Shown: piece after piece, positions 43,860 through 52,698 of the stretch
How the letters are laid out: every line of letters begins with the position of its first letter
Position numbering within the stretch: the stretch's first letter is position 1
From: CAZRIE01 sp964600075
GTDB taxonomy: Bacteria; Bacteroidota; Bacteroidia; Flavobacteriales; Flavobacteriaceae
Length of the DNA stretch: 64,000 nucleotides
Direction: 5' to 3'
Assembly: GCA_964600075.1 (NCBI GenBank)
Contig: CAZRIE010000007.1
Location: 27,696 to 91,695 of the forward strand
Translations under genes and position numbers: made by a program
The notes under the pieces: generated by a model
The model's input: only the letters and a program-made list of their open reading frames with translations
Told to the model about the DNA's origin: nothing
The model's database searches: none

Positions 43860-46316
43860 TTAAATATGATCCACATTATAAATCACCCGAACACTTCGAT
43901 ACTGAGAAACTGCATCAAAAGACTTTTTGATTTTTTTGATGGTCGCCTTGGTTTTTGTAACGGATTGCCCATCTGGAATCTTGACCACCACGTTTTTTAA
44001 ATATTGGTTGCGTATACGCGCCACTGGAGGATATTCCGGGCCTAGCACAATACCACCCAAAGCATTTCTCAAAGCTTTGCTAAACCATTCGGAAGCCTCG
44101 TTCAACCGATTATACTCTTTGTGTTTAAAAGTGATCTTGATGATTCTGTTGTTCGGAGGATATTTATACTGCTCCCGTTCATACAACTGTTCTTTGAACA
44201 TACCGTCATAATCATTATTCGATACCTGTTTTAAAATCTGATGATACGGATTATAGCTTTGAATAATAACCTTGCCCGTTTTTTTGGTACGTCCTGCCCT
44301 ACCCGCAACCTGTGTCAATAATTGAAAACAACGTTCATGTGCCCGATAATCGGGAAAATTAAGTAGCGAATCGGCGTTCATGATGCCCACCAGGCTAACA
44401 TTTCTGAAATCAAGGCCTTTGGTCAGCATTTGGGTACCTACGAGGATATCCATTTCTTGTTGCTCAAAGGCGGTGATGATTTTCTCGTAGCCGTGTTTGC
44501 CGCGCGTTGTATCGAGATCCATCCGCCAGGCTTTTGCATCGGGGAATAAAGTTTCCAATTCTTTCTCTACTTGTTCAGTGCCGAAACCCTTGGTATCCAA
44601 TGTGTGGCTTCCGCAGGCTTGGCAACTCTCTTGCAACGCCATATGATATCCACAATAATGGCAACGTAATTGTTTTTTATACTGATGGTAGGTCAAACTT
44701 ACATCGCAATTGGGACATTGGGGCGAATGGCCACAGGTCGTGCATTCTACAATTGGCGCATAACCACGTCGGTTCTGGAACAGTATGACCTGTTCACCTG
44801 CATCTAGCGTTTCTTGAATTTCTTCAAGCAAGCGTTCCGAGAAATGACCTTTCATTCGCCTTTTTCTGGTCTGCTCTTTGATATCGACCAATTCCATTTC
44901 GGGCATAAGCACATTACCATAGCGTCGTTTGATTTCTGCATAACCATATTTGCCGGTTCTAGCATTAGTAAAACTTTCGATGCTCGGTGTCGCGGAACCC
45001 AATAAAATGTTACTGCTATGCAAATTGGCCAAAACAATGGCAGCATCACGTGCATGATATCGCGGAGCAGGATCGAATTGTTTGAACGAACCCTCATGTT
45101 CTTCGTCGACGATAATCAAACCCAAATCGGAATAGGGCAGAAACAATGCCGAGCGTGCCCCGATAACAATTTGTGCTTTGGGTTTTTTGGCCAATACATT
45201 ATTCCAAACCTCTACTCTTTCCTGAACACTATATTTGGAATGATACACCGAAACTTTTTCTCCAAAATATTCCTGCAAACGTGAAATTAACTGAGTGGTT
45301 AATGCAATTTCAGGAAGCAGGTACAATGCTTGTTTGCCTGATTGTATGCATCGTTCGATTAATTTGACATACACCTCGGTTTTTCCTGAGGATGTTACCC
45401 CATGAAGAAGTGTAACCTTTTTGTTATCAAAGTTTTCTGTAATATCATCTAAAGCTTTCTGTTGATACTCGTTCAGTGCTTTTAAATCGAAATTTTCATT
45501 ATCGCCTTCGTAGTTGACCCTGTCGGTGCGGATGAAGTACTCTTCGAGAATACCTTTTTCGACCAAAGTTTTTATTACTGCTTTCGAGCCACCACTCGCC
45601 TGCTCCAGCTCCGAAATTCTAATCGGCCTTTTATTGACGGCCTGTAATTGAAAAAGGGAAAGTACAATTTGGCTCTGTTTAGGTGCACGGGTCAAAGTTT
45701 CCAATAACGCTTCCAAATTTTCTTCGGACAGATATGCTTGCCCTAGTTTTACGTAGCGCAGCAATTTGGGTTTGTACTGCTCGTACATTTCCTCTTTTAA
45801 AAGGATTACATTCTTTTCGAGCAGACGGTTCAGTACCGGCAAGACATTCTTCCGGTCAATAATAGAACTCACTTCATGAACTTTCAATATAGATTGGTGT
45901 TGCAGGGCTTCGAAAACCAAGAATTCATCATCCTCTAAATGCAATTCATCGACTTCTCCCTTGGTATTCCGAAGAATTAAGGTTTCACTTTCCAACAAGA
46001 ATGCTCCCGGAACAGCACTACGAAAGACTTCACCCACCGTACACATGTAGTACTCGGCAATCCATTTCCAATGTTTTAATTGAATCGGGTTTACGATAGG
46101 ATGCTCGTCTAGAATACGATGAATTTCCTTGGCCTCATAAACTTGCGGAGGATTCGTATGCACTTCGTGTACGAGACCAGTGTATATTTTGGACTTCCCG
46201 AAAGGAACCCCAACACGCATGCCGGGCTTTAAAAAATCAGCCTCGATTTCAGAAACGCTGTATGTAAATAGTTTCTCTAAAGGAATCGGTAAAATGACAT
46301 CGATAAAGTACTGCAT
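43860..46316 (-). CDS. priA: primosomal replication restart helicase PriA
   Basis: Reloads the replisome at stalled forks. The 818 residues include an N-terminal fork-binding domain, Walker A LLHGVTSSGKTEVYVKLIER, the DEEH box LIIVDEEHEGSFKQ, and paired zinc-binding clusters (CTTCGHSPQCPNCDVSL ... CHYCGYH ... CQACG). The C-terminal helicase motifs include GTQMLTKGLDFRNV and QVAGRAGR. Its start is 15 nt past the DUF2147 stop, suggesting a nadC-yihY-DUF2147-priA unit. Confidence 0.97.
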   Translation of the reverse strand: MQYFIDVILPIPLEKLFTYSVSEIEADFLKPGMRVGVPFGKSKIYTGLVHEVHTNPPQVYEAKEIHRILDEHPIVNPIQLKHWKWIAEYYMCTVGEVFRSAVPGAFLLESETLILRNTKGEVDELHLEDDEFLVFEALQHQSILKVHEVSSIIDRKNVLPVLNRLLEKNVILLKEEMYEQYKPKLLRYVKLGQAYLSEENLEALLETLTRAPKQSQIVLSLFQLQAVNKRPIRISELEQASGGSKAVIKTLVEKGILEEYFIRTDRVNYEGDNENFDLKALNEYQQKALDDITENFDNKKVTLLHGVTSSGKTEVYVKLIERCIQSGKQALYLLPEIALTTQLISRLQEYFGEKVSVYHSKYSVQERVEVWNNVLAKKPKAQIVIGARSALFLPYSDLGLIIVDEEHEGSFKQFDPAPRYHARDAAIVLANLHSSNILLGSATPSIESFTNARTGKYGYAEIKRRYGNVLMPEMELVDIKEQTRKRRMKGHFSERLLEEIQETLDAGEQVILFQNRRGYAPIVECTTCGHSPQCPNCDVSLTYHQYKKQLRCHYCGYHMALQESCQACGSHTLDTKGFGTEQVEKELETLFPDAKAWRMDLDTTRGKHGYEKIITAFEQQEMDILVGTQMLTKGLDFRNVSLVGIMNADSLLNFPDYRAHERCFQLLTQVAGRAGRTKKTGKVIIQSYNPYHQILKQVSNNDYDGMFKEQLYEREQYKYPPNNRIIKITFKHKEYNRLNEASEWFSKALRNALGGIVLGPEYPPVARIRNQYLKNVVVKIPDGQSVTKTKATIKKIKKSFDAVSQYRSVRVIYNVDHI

Positions 46317-46331
46317 AGTTCCATTTCCATT

Positions 46332-46772
46332 CTATCCTTCTACCCGCAGCCAAGTCTGGGTACGGTAAATAAAAGCCAAATAGCCTCTGACCTTTAGTTC
46401 ATCATCATTATCGGGATTCACCCAAATCTTACATCGAAAGGTCATGGCCTGTTGAGGGTCGAAAAGCGTGTCTCCCCTATATACGCCATCACCTCGATGT
46501 TCTGCCGCTTCAATAATCGTCATACCCAAGACGGGTTTGTCTTTTAATTCCCCATCACATTTCCGACAGATAAAATTTTCCTTACCATCTTCAACGATTT
46601 CCACAACTTTACCATACATCAGGCCACCTTTTTCGTAAATATCAATAATCGCTTTCGGCTTACCGGTACGGTCATCAACAGTCTTCCATTTTCCGAATAC
46701 ACTCTGTGACTGGACTAACTGGACTGCAAGCAGCATAACCACTATAAAAATTATACTATCCGATATCTTCAT
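46332..46772 (-). CDS. DUF2147 family periplasmic protein
   Basis: A 146-residue protein with a signal peptide (about 1-22, QSQ). The body is DUF2147: VFGKWKTVDDRTGKPKAIID, GKVVEIVEDG, CRKCDG, GMTIIEAAEHRGDGVYRG and the terminal GYLAFIYRTQTWLRV. The family is probably a small beta-barrel binding protein of unknown ligand. It overlaps the yihY gene by 17 nt. Confidence 0.9.
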   Translation of the reverse strand: MKISDSIIFIVVMLLAVQLVQSQSVFGKWKTVDDRTGKPKAIIDIYEKGGLMYGKVVEIVEDGKENFICRKCDGELKDKPVLGMTIIEAAEHRGDGVYRGDTLFDPQQAMTFRCKIWVNPDNDDELKVRGYLAFIYRTQTWLRVEG

Positions 46773-47736
46773 TCTTTTTGTAGGTTTTTCTAAGAGAGTT
46801 CAAAGAGGCGTTCAGCTCGAACCCGAGCAGCAATATATTAGAATTTAACCAGATATATACCATTAAAATCAACAAACCGCCCAATGCACCGTACAATTCA
46901 TTATACCGAGCGAATTTTTCGACATAGACCCCAAAAAGGTATGATGTTAGTATGAACAATAATGTGGTCATCAATGCGCCAACCGAGAAAAATCTAGCGT
47001 GTTTACCTTCGGTAGTTCCAAAATAATAGAGAATGGCGGTGGTAAAATAAGACAGGATTATAAAAAACAAAACTTTACCGACCTGTGCTCCGAAAATATC
47101 ATTTTCCGTTAAGTCATACCCTCTTGTTTTGGCTGCCCAAACACTCAAGTAGTCCAATATATAAAACTCAACATATACATAGGCTACAGCGCCTACTATT
47201 AAGAGTATAGATAGAATTAAACCAACCATCAAAGCATAAACATATTGGCGAAAAAAGTGACGAGTCAACTCAACATGGTACGAGTCTTCGAAACCACCAA
47301 AAATGGCATTCACCCCATTGGCCATTAAGAATATCGAAATAAAAAATGCGGAAGACAATAATCCACCTCTCTTCTGATCTTTAATCTGCTGGTAGACTTC
47401 GCCAAAATAATCACTTGTTGCGGTAGGCAAAAAAGATTCCAGAAAAACTAAGAATTGCGTATCGAAATTTTCGTTACCAACGCTCACATAGGGAATAATA
47501 AAAGGAATAAGCGTAATCAAAAAGATAAGTAAGGGGAAGAGCGCCAAAAACAGACTAAATGCAATCGAACTGGCCCGAGTTGATATGGCACCTTTAAAAA
47601 TACCTAATATATACATTTCCATCAGGTCGTATAGCGATAACCCTACAAAAGCCGGCAGTTTAATACTTTTCAGAAATCGGGCTACCCAATTGATAATGGG
47701 GATTTTCTCTAACTTCTTCTCGATTTCTTGAGACAT
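46756..47736 (-). CDS. YihY/BrkB family inner-membrane protein
   Basis: A 326-residue integral membrane protein with about six transmembrane helices. Family motifs are ASSIAFSLFLALFPLLIFLI near the N terminus and GALGGLLILMVYIWLNSNIL near the C terminus. Once annotated as ribonuclease BN, the family is now considered a membrane protein of unknown function. Its ATG immediately abuts the nadC stop codon. Confidence 0.92.
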   Translation of the reverse strand: MSQEIEKKLEKIPIINWVARFLKSIKLPAFVGLSLYDLMEMYILGIFKGAISTRASSIAFSLFLALFPLLIFLITLIPFIIPYVSVGNENFDTQFLVFLESFLPTATSDYFGEVYQQIKDQKRGGLLSSAFFISIFLMANGVNAIFGGFEDSYHVELTRHFFRQYVYALMVGLILSILLIVGAVAYVYVEFYILDYLSVWAAKTRGYDLTENDIFGAQVGKVLFFIILSYFTTAILYYFGTTEGKHARFFSVGALMTTLLFILTSYLFGVYVEKFARYNELYGALGGLLILMVYIWLNSNILLLGFELNASLNSLRKTYKKNEDIG

Positions 47737-48594
47737 CTAAACGGCTTTTAGACTTAAGTCCATGTTATAGACTGAATGTGTTAGGGCGCCGGAAGAAATA
47801 TAATCAACACCACAATCCGCGTATTTTCGGATAGTCTTTTCGTTAATGCCGCCAGAGGATTCGGTAAGGCAGGTATCACCGATCAACTCGACTGCTTTTC
47901 GTGTGTCGTCATAATTAAAATTATCAATCAAGATGCGATAAACTCCTTCGGATAATAGAATTTCCCTGATTTCATCGAGACTTCGAGCTTCAACTATTAA
48001 TTTTAGGTCCCGACCAGTTTCCTTCAGATAATTTCGGGTCTTTTCGATGGCCTTGGTTATCCCGCCCGCAAAATCAATATGGTTGTCTTTGAGCATGATC
48101 ATATCGTAAAGCGCGAATCTATGGTTCTCCCCTCCCCCTATTTTAACGGCCCATTTTTCCAAAGCACGAATACCTGGTGTTGTTTTTCTGGTATCGAGAA
48201 TTTTCGTATCCGTACCTTCGAGCAAATTCACAAAGTAGTTCGTTTTTGTAGCGATCGCACTCATACGTTGCATAGCGTTAAGCACTAAACGTTCAGCTTT
48301 TAATATACTTTGGGAGCTTCCCGAAACATAAAAAGCGATATCGCCATGCGTTACCGCTGTACCATCTTCAATCAAAGCTTCGATTTTTAGTTCACCATCA
48401 ACATAATCAAAAACTTGTTTGGCAAAATCCATTCCCGCAATAATCCCCTCATCTTTAACCAACAATTTGGCTTTGCCCTTAGCGGAAGTGGGAATACAAG
48501 CCAAAGAACTATGATCGCCATCACCAACATCTTCACGTATGGCATTCTGAATGATATAATCTATTTCTTTTTGGAACTGTAATTCGGAAATCAT
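47737..48594 (-). CDS. nadC: nicotinate-nucleotide pyrophosphorylase (carboxylating)
   Basis: Converts quinolinate and PRPP to nicotinate mononucleotide in de novo NAD synthesis. From Met at 48594 (MISELQFQ) it has 285 residues, the family norm; the frame is open 15 codons further up. Motifs include REDVGDGDHSS, ERLVLNAMQRMSAIAT, LDTRKTTPGIRALEKWAVK and GGGENHRFALYDMIMLKDNH. It is the first gene of a tight nadC-yihY-DUF2147-priA string and divergent from rlmH. Confidence 0.96.
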   Translation of the reverse strand: MISELQFQKEIDYIIQNAIREDVGDGDHSSLACIPTSAKGKAKLLVKDEGIIAGMDFAKQVFDYVDGELKIEALIEDGTAVTHGDIAFYVSGSSQSILKAERLVLNAMQRMSAIATKTNYFVNLLEGTDTKILDTRKTTPGIRALEKWAVKIGGGENHRFALYDMIMLKDNHIDFAGGITKAIEKTRNYLKETGRDLKLIVEARSLDEIREILLSEGVYRILIDNFNYDDTRKAVELIGDTCLTESSGGINEKTIRKYADCGVDYISSGALTHSVYNMDLSLKAV

Positions 48595-48653
48595 GAAAGA
48601 AATTTTGCTTTGGGCTAAATTAAGAAAAACAAATTCCAATATAGAAATTCATT

Positions 48654-48661
48654 TAACTTTG
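48654..48661 (+). promoter_or_regulatory. -7 element of rlmH, very close to the start codon
   Basis: TAACTTTG (TAnnTTTG) ends only 4 nt before the rlmH ATG at 48666, so the transcript could be leaderless. No -33 TTG is seen. Confidence 0.45.
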
Positions 48662-48665
48662 GCAC

Positions 48666-49139
48666 ATGACGATTAAACTTCTTGCTATAGGCAAAACGGA
48701 CAGCAAGCTATTACAACAAATGATTACGGAATACGAAAACCGGTTGAAACATTACATTGGATTCGAACTTCACACTATTCCTGACTTAAAAAACACGAAA
48801 AATCTCTCCGAGGCACAACAAAAAGAAAAGGAAGGAGAGCTCATTTTAAAAAGATTAAGCCCAACAGACATCTTGGTTCTTTTAGATGAAAATGGGCAGC
48901 AATTTTCCTCGATCGATTTCTCTAATTATCTTCAAAAAAAGATGAACTCAGGTATAAAACAATTGGTTTTTGTCATCGGCGGCCCGTATGGATTCAGTGA
49001 TAAAGTCTACCAAATGGCCAAAGGAAAAATCAGTTTTTCAAAAATGACTTTTTCGCACCAGATGGTGCGTTTGTTCGTGGTAGAACAGCTGTACCGAGCG
49101 TTTACCATATTACAGAACGAACCGTATCATCATAGGTGA
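48666..49139 (+). CDS. rlmH: 23S rRNA (pseudouridine1915-N3)-methyltransferase
   Basis: A 157-residue SPOUT methyltransferase that modifies helix 69 of 23S rRNA. The signatures are MTIKLLAIGKTD, LLDENGQQFSSIDFS, FVIGGPYGFS and the C-terminal SFSKMTFSHQMVRLFVVEQL followed by YRAFTI and YHH. It is a single gene, divergent from nadC and convergent with serA. Confidence 0.97.
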   Translation: MTIKLLAIGKTDSKLLQQMITEYENRLKHYIGFELHTIPDLKNTKNLSEAQQKEKEGELILKRLSPTDILVLLDENGQQFSSIDFSNYLQKKMNSGIKQLVFVIGGPYGFSDKVYQMAKGKISFSKMTFSHQMVRLFVVEQLYRAFTILQNEPYHHR

Positions 49140-49171
49140 AGTTCAAAAACAAGTTCAAAAAATGAGAAAAT

Positions 49172-49195
49172 GATTCTCGCCTTCGCGGGAATGAC
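49172..49195. repeat. 24-bp REP-like palindrome, copy 2
   Basis: GATTCTCGC-CTTC-GCGGGAATGAC-type palindrome between the convergent rlmH and serA genes, inverted relative to the copy at 12200-12223. It can form a hairpin. Confidence 0.6.
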
Positions 49196-49207
49196 AAAAG
49201 GAGTGGT

Positions 49208-51100
49208 TTAATACAACACCCGAAACTTAATAGTGTTCTCTACTTTTTTCAAGGCCTTGAGCACATCTTTATTGTACTCCTTATCCAAATCAGTAATTAC
49301 GTAGCCCACTTCACTATCGGTAGAAAGATATTGCCCCAAAATATTCATTTCGTATTTGGCCAATACTTCATTGATTTTTGCCATAATACCAGGAACGTTT
49401 TTATGGATGTGTAAAAAACGATGGGCATTTTGTTGTTTGGGCAACCGAATATTCGGGAAGTTTACCGCATCTACAGAGTTGCCCGAATTAATATAATCCA
49501 TAATCTTGTTCGGAACAAAATCTGCGATATCACGCTGTGCTTCTTCGGTGCTTCCGCCAACATGTGGGGTCAAAATAACGTTGGGCAAGCCCTGTAAAGG
49601 TGTGTTAAATGCCCCATTGCTTCGGGGTTCTTCGGGGTACACGTCTACTGCCGCACCACTAATTTTTCCTTTTTTCAATGCCGCGGCAAGCGCATCGATA
49701 TCCACCACAAAACCTCTAGAGAGATTGATTAGCATTGCCCCGTCGCGCATTTGGTTAATTTCTCGCTCCCTAATGAAATTCTCGTTCGCCTTATTGTCAT
49801 CGATATGCAAAGTAACCACATCAGAAACATTCAAAAGATTTTCTAGAGTATTACATTTTTTTGCATTACCAAGTGATAATTTATCCTCGACATCATAATA
49901 ATACACCCGCATACCAATCGCTTCGGCCAAAATTGACAGTTGCTTTCCTATATTACCATAACCAACGATTCCCAAGTTCTTACCGCGAACCTCTCTTGAA
50001 CCCTCGGCGGTCTTCGACCATTGGCCATTATGTATTTCCGCACTTCTTGCAAAAACGCTGCGCATCAACATAATAATCTGACCTATGGCCAATTCTACTA
50101 CTGATCGCGTATTGCTATAAGGCGCGTTAAATACCGCTACGCCTTTTCTTTTTGCATGAAGCAGATCGATTTGAGTGGTACCAATACAAAATGCCCCTAC
50201 TACCAATAGTTTATCGGCTGCATCCAATACTTTTTTGTTGACTTGGGTTTTTGATCGTATGCCCAAAACATGAACTCCTTTTATTTTGTCGATCAATTCA
50301 TTTTCAGGAAGACTATGTTTTACAAGCTCTACGGAAAAGCCGTCGTCAGAAAGGTTATCAAAAGCTGCCGGATGAACGTTTTCTAATAACAATATCTTGA
50401 TCCGATTCTTTGGATAGGAGATGTTTCTCGGCAAATCGTTTACGAACAGAAATTCGTCCATATTTGGGGTTACGTGGTCGGCGTTGCTCGCTGCTTTTTC
50501 GCGATGTACGTTTTCTGTATAAGCGAAAAACTTATGGGCGATACCTGCTTCGCGCATTACATAATCGCTGTAACCATCGCCTATAACTTGCACCTCGCCA
50601 TCTAAATTCATTTGCTTTAGACATGCTATTTTTCCATTATGTTGCGAAAGCACATTCTTTTCGTCGAAACCGATAATGTTTCCATTTTCGTCAAACTCAA
50701 AAGTATTGGCGTATACCCTATCGGAAGGAATGTTGTATTCTTTAACGATAGGATCTATAAACTCTTTAAAACCGCAAGAAATCACATAGATGTCGTCAGA
50801 ATATTTTTCAAAGAACTCTTTGTTAGATGCTATGGATTTCGATATTTTTTGGCGCAGCTCCTCTACCAATGGCCCAAGGTCGTCTTTATGGGCATTCAAC
50901 AATTTTATGCGTCGCTCTAACGATTCAGTAAAAGAAATATCGCCGTCGATACCCAAATTGGTGATTTCTTGAATTTGGTTTATGATTTCTTCACGATTCG
51001 ACTTACCCTCCAAGGTCATCTCCGCCAGAACGTCCAGTGCCTCTACTCTAGTCAAAGTACTGTCAAAATCGAATACGTATTTTCTGTCTGTCGCTGCCAT
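49208..51100 (-). CDS. serA: phosphoserine phosphatase / D-3-phosphoglycerate dehydrogenase fusion
   Basis: A 630-residue fusion carrying the first and last enzymes of phosphorylated serine synthesis. Residues 1-220 form a SerB-type HAD phosphatase: nucleophile Asp11 in VFDFDSTLT, VISCGF (107-111), Lys157 in NGKIACL and IGDGYSDYVM (173-182). Residues about 233-545 form the dehydrogenase with the NAD loop GIVGYGNIGK (377-386), NLSRG, DVYPEEP and TPHVGGST. A C-terminal ACT domain (about 555-630, IHKNVPGIMAKINEVLA) probably senses serine. A single-domain serB should be looked for elsewhere. Confidence 0.95.
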   Translation of the reverse strand: MAATDRKYVFDFDSTLTRVEALDVLAEMTLEGKSNREEIINQIQEITNLGIDGDISFTESLERRIKLLNAHKDDLGPLVEELRQKISKSIASNKEFFEKYSDDIYVISCGFKEFIDPIVKEYNIPSDRVYANTFEFDENGNIIGFDEKNVLSQHNGKIACLKQMNLDGEVQVIGDGYSDYVMREAGIAHKFFAYTENVHREKAASNADHVTPNMDEFLFVNDLPRNISYPKNRIKILLLENVHPAAFDNLSDDGFSVELVKHSLPENELIDKIKGVHVLGIRSKTQVNKKVLDAADKLLVVGAFCIGTTQIDLLHAKRKGVAVFNAPYSNTRSVVELAIGQIIMLMRSVFARSAEIHNGQWSKTAEGSREVRGKNLGIVGYGNIGKQLSILAEAIGMRVYYYDVEDKLSLGNAKKCNTLENLLNVSDVVTLHIDDNKANENFIREREINQMRDGAMLINLSRGFVVDIDALAAALKKGKISGAAVDVYPEEPRSNGAFNTPLQGLPNVILTPHVGGSTEEAQRDIADFVPNKIMDYINSGNSVDAVNFPNIRLPKQQNAHRFLHIHKNVPGIMAKINEVLAKYEMNILGQYLSTDSEVGYVITDLDKEYNKDVLKALKKVENTIKFRVLY

Positions 51101-51123
51101 GGTTTTGCTGAAAAATTAAGGCA

Positions 51124-51131
51124 CAAAAATA
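51124..51131 (-). promoter_or_regulatory. -7 element of serA
   Basis: The minus strand reads TATTTTTG (TAnnTTTG), 24 nt upstream of the ATG. No -33 TTG is found at normal spacing. Confidence 0.45.
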
Positions 51132-51209
51132 AAGATTAATTTTGTCTGTTTTTGGGGAATGTTATTAAAAGTTATCCCTATAACTAATCACTAGGGCTTT
51201 AGAACAAAT

Positions 51210-51992
51210 TTAATCGAGAAAGGAAACCACGGCTTTAGAAAAGGCCTCGGTTTTATAGGTGCCATTATGGTCGCCTTCAACTATTTCAAATTTGCTTTTT
51301 GGTACGGCCTTGTGAAGTTCCTCAGGATTTCCGTTATCCAGATCTTTATCACCTGCGATAATCAATACTTTAGCCTTGATATAGGCAAGTTCCCTTTTTC
51401 TGGCGACCGGTTGGTATTTTTGTTGCAAATGAAGACTGCGCAAATCGGCGTTTACTGATTTTGCGTAGTCGACCGCACCTTGTGTCTCTTCCGTCACATC
51501 GCCTGAGAAGGCCTTCATGAACATAATCCTTCGCTTCCAATACGGATCCGTAAAATCGATACCCATACCACCCAAAACCGCCTTTTTAAGACGCTTGTCT
51601 TTCGTTAATAATTTTGCAAGAACAATGCTACCACGTGAGTAGCCAACCGCCATATATTTTCGGAACCTTAGCTGGTACATCAAAAACATAATATCCATTA
51701 CTTCTGCATCATAGGCGTAGGCATCTTCTTCCTGTGGTTTATCAGATTCACCATTACCGCGTAAATCGAGCGAAATGACCCGAAACCCTTCAGTCAACAA
51801 ATCTTTCTTAAGCGCTGTCCTGTCCCAAGATTCTTTGGTGTTTATAAAACCATGGATAAGTAAAACGGCATCACCGTCGCCCTCATCGGTATATGCAATC
51901 TTAGTATCGTCAAAAGACTCAAGGAATTGAGTTTTTGTCTGGGCTTGAACAATGGCCGCATAGAGGAAAAGTAAAAGAAAAGTGCTGCGCAT
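51210..51992 (-). CDS. exported alpha/beta hydrolase
   Basis: A 260-residue alpha/beta hydrolase with a signal peptide (about 1-18, VQAQ). The oxyanion motif HGF is at 47-49, the nucleophile is Ser119 in VGYSRGS, the acid probably Asp in AGDKDLDNG (about 214-222), and His in EGDHNGTY. The substrate is unknown; it may be an esterase or peptidase in the periplasm. It starts 7 nt after the DUF3307 gene and should be the third gene of the satD operon. Confidence 0.88.
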   Translation of the reverse strand: MRSTFLLLFLYAAIVQAQTKTQFLESFDDTKIAYTDEGDGDAVLLIHGFINTKESWDRTALKKDLLTEGFRVISLDLRGNGESDKPQEEDAYAYDAEVMDIMFLMYQLRFRKYMAVGYSRGSIVLAKLLTKDKRLKKAVLGGMGIDFTDPYWKRRIMFMKAFSGDVTEETQGAVDYAKSVNADLRSLHLQQKYQPVARKRELAYIKAKVLIIAGDKDLDNGNPEELHKAVPKSKFEIVEGDHNGTYKTEAFSKAVVSFLD

Positions 51993-51999
51993 GCTATCT

Positions 52000-52698
52000 T
52001 TATAAGTTGACGTATATAATTCCGGTTAAAATGGCGAGTCCGAAGCTCAATAATGTTCCTATTAAAATGTACTCTGTCAGCTTTCGATTATTGCTTTCTT
52101 TAAGATCGTTAAAGCGAAAGACAGATTTTGCGCCAATCAAGAGGCCAATAGCTTCCCATCTGCCCATTATGAAAAATAGTAATACGAAGAGCCGCTCTAA
52201 TATTCCAATATATTTTCCTGCATTGGGCAATGATTTATGGTCCAATTCGATTTTATCCGACATGGCTTCTAATATTTTCCCCATGACTATTGCAGAAGGA
52301 AAACTCACAAAAACTATAGCTGTAATTAAGGCCCAATCTAAATTTTCAAACAAGACCATCGTGTGTCCCCACAGATTACCGTAGTACGCGCAGCCATACA
52401 AAACCACCATATGTAAAAACTGGTCGATAAAAAAAGGGATGCTTTTTAATTTGAACAAAGGAGTGGCGTACAATTTGGCCAAATCGATAACATAGTGTGA
52501 CACCGTAATAATGAGTGCAATTTTCCAATAGCTCAAATCCCATAAAAGCACCATGGTCAACACCATATGAAGGAGCACATGAGCGTATAGATATTTCGAT
52601 TTTGCTTTGCTAGTCTCCTTATGAATGACCCAGCGATTGGGCTGTAACAAAAAATCACCAATTAAGTGCGCTAACAATAGTTTTGTGAACAATAGCAT
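52000..52698 (-). CDS. DUF3307 family membrane protein
   Basis: A 232-residue protein with five or six transmembrane helices. Conserved polar residues lie within the membrane segments: His11 and Asp15 in AHLIGDFLLQ, His and Asp in SHYVIDLAK, and Asp, Gln and His in IDQFLHM. Such a His/Asp set resembles membrane-embedded metal sites, for example in YdjM-like hydrolases; this is an inference. The family is commonly encoded next to satD, as here, where the two genes abut without a gap. Confidence 0.88.
   Translation of the reverse strand: MLLFTKLLLAHLIGDFLLQPNRWVIHKETSKAKSKYLYAHVLLHMVLTMVLLWDLSYWKIALIITVSHYVIDLAKLYATPLFKLKSIPFFIDQFLHMVVLYGCAYYGNLWGHTMVLFENLDWALITAIVFVSFPSAIVMGKILEAMSDKIELDHKSLPNAGKYIGILERLFVLLFFIMGRWEAIGLLIGAKSVFRFNDLKESNNRKLTEYILIGTLLSFGLAILTGIIYVNL

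Noticed and set aside
43655..43876. Minus-strand open frame of 73 codons with MRGYKEL, reminiscent of four-helix-bundle (IVS) proteins
   Set aside because: Only the first few residues resemble that family; the rest does not match, and another frame is equally plausible.
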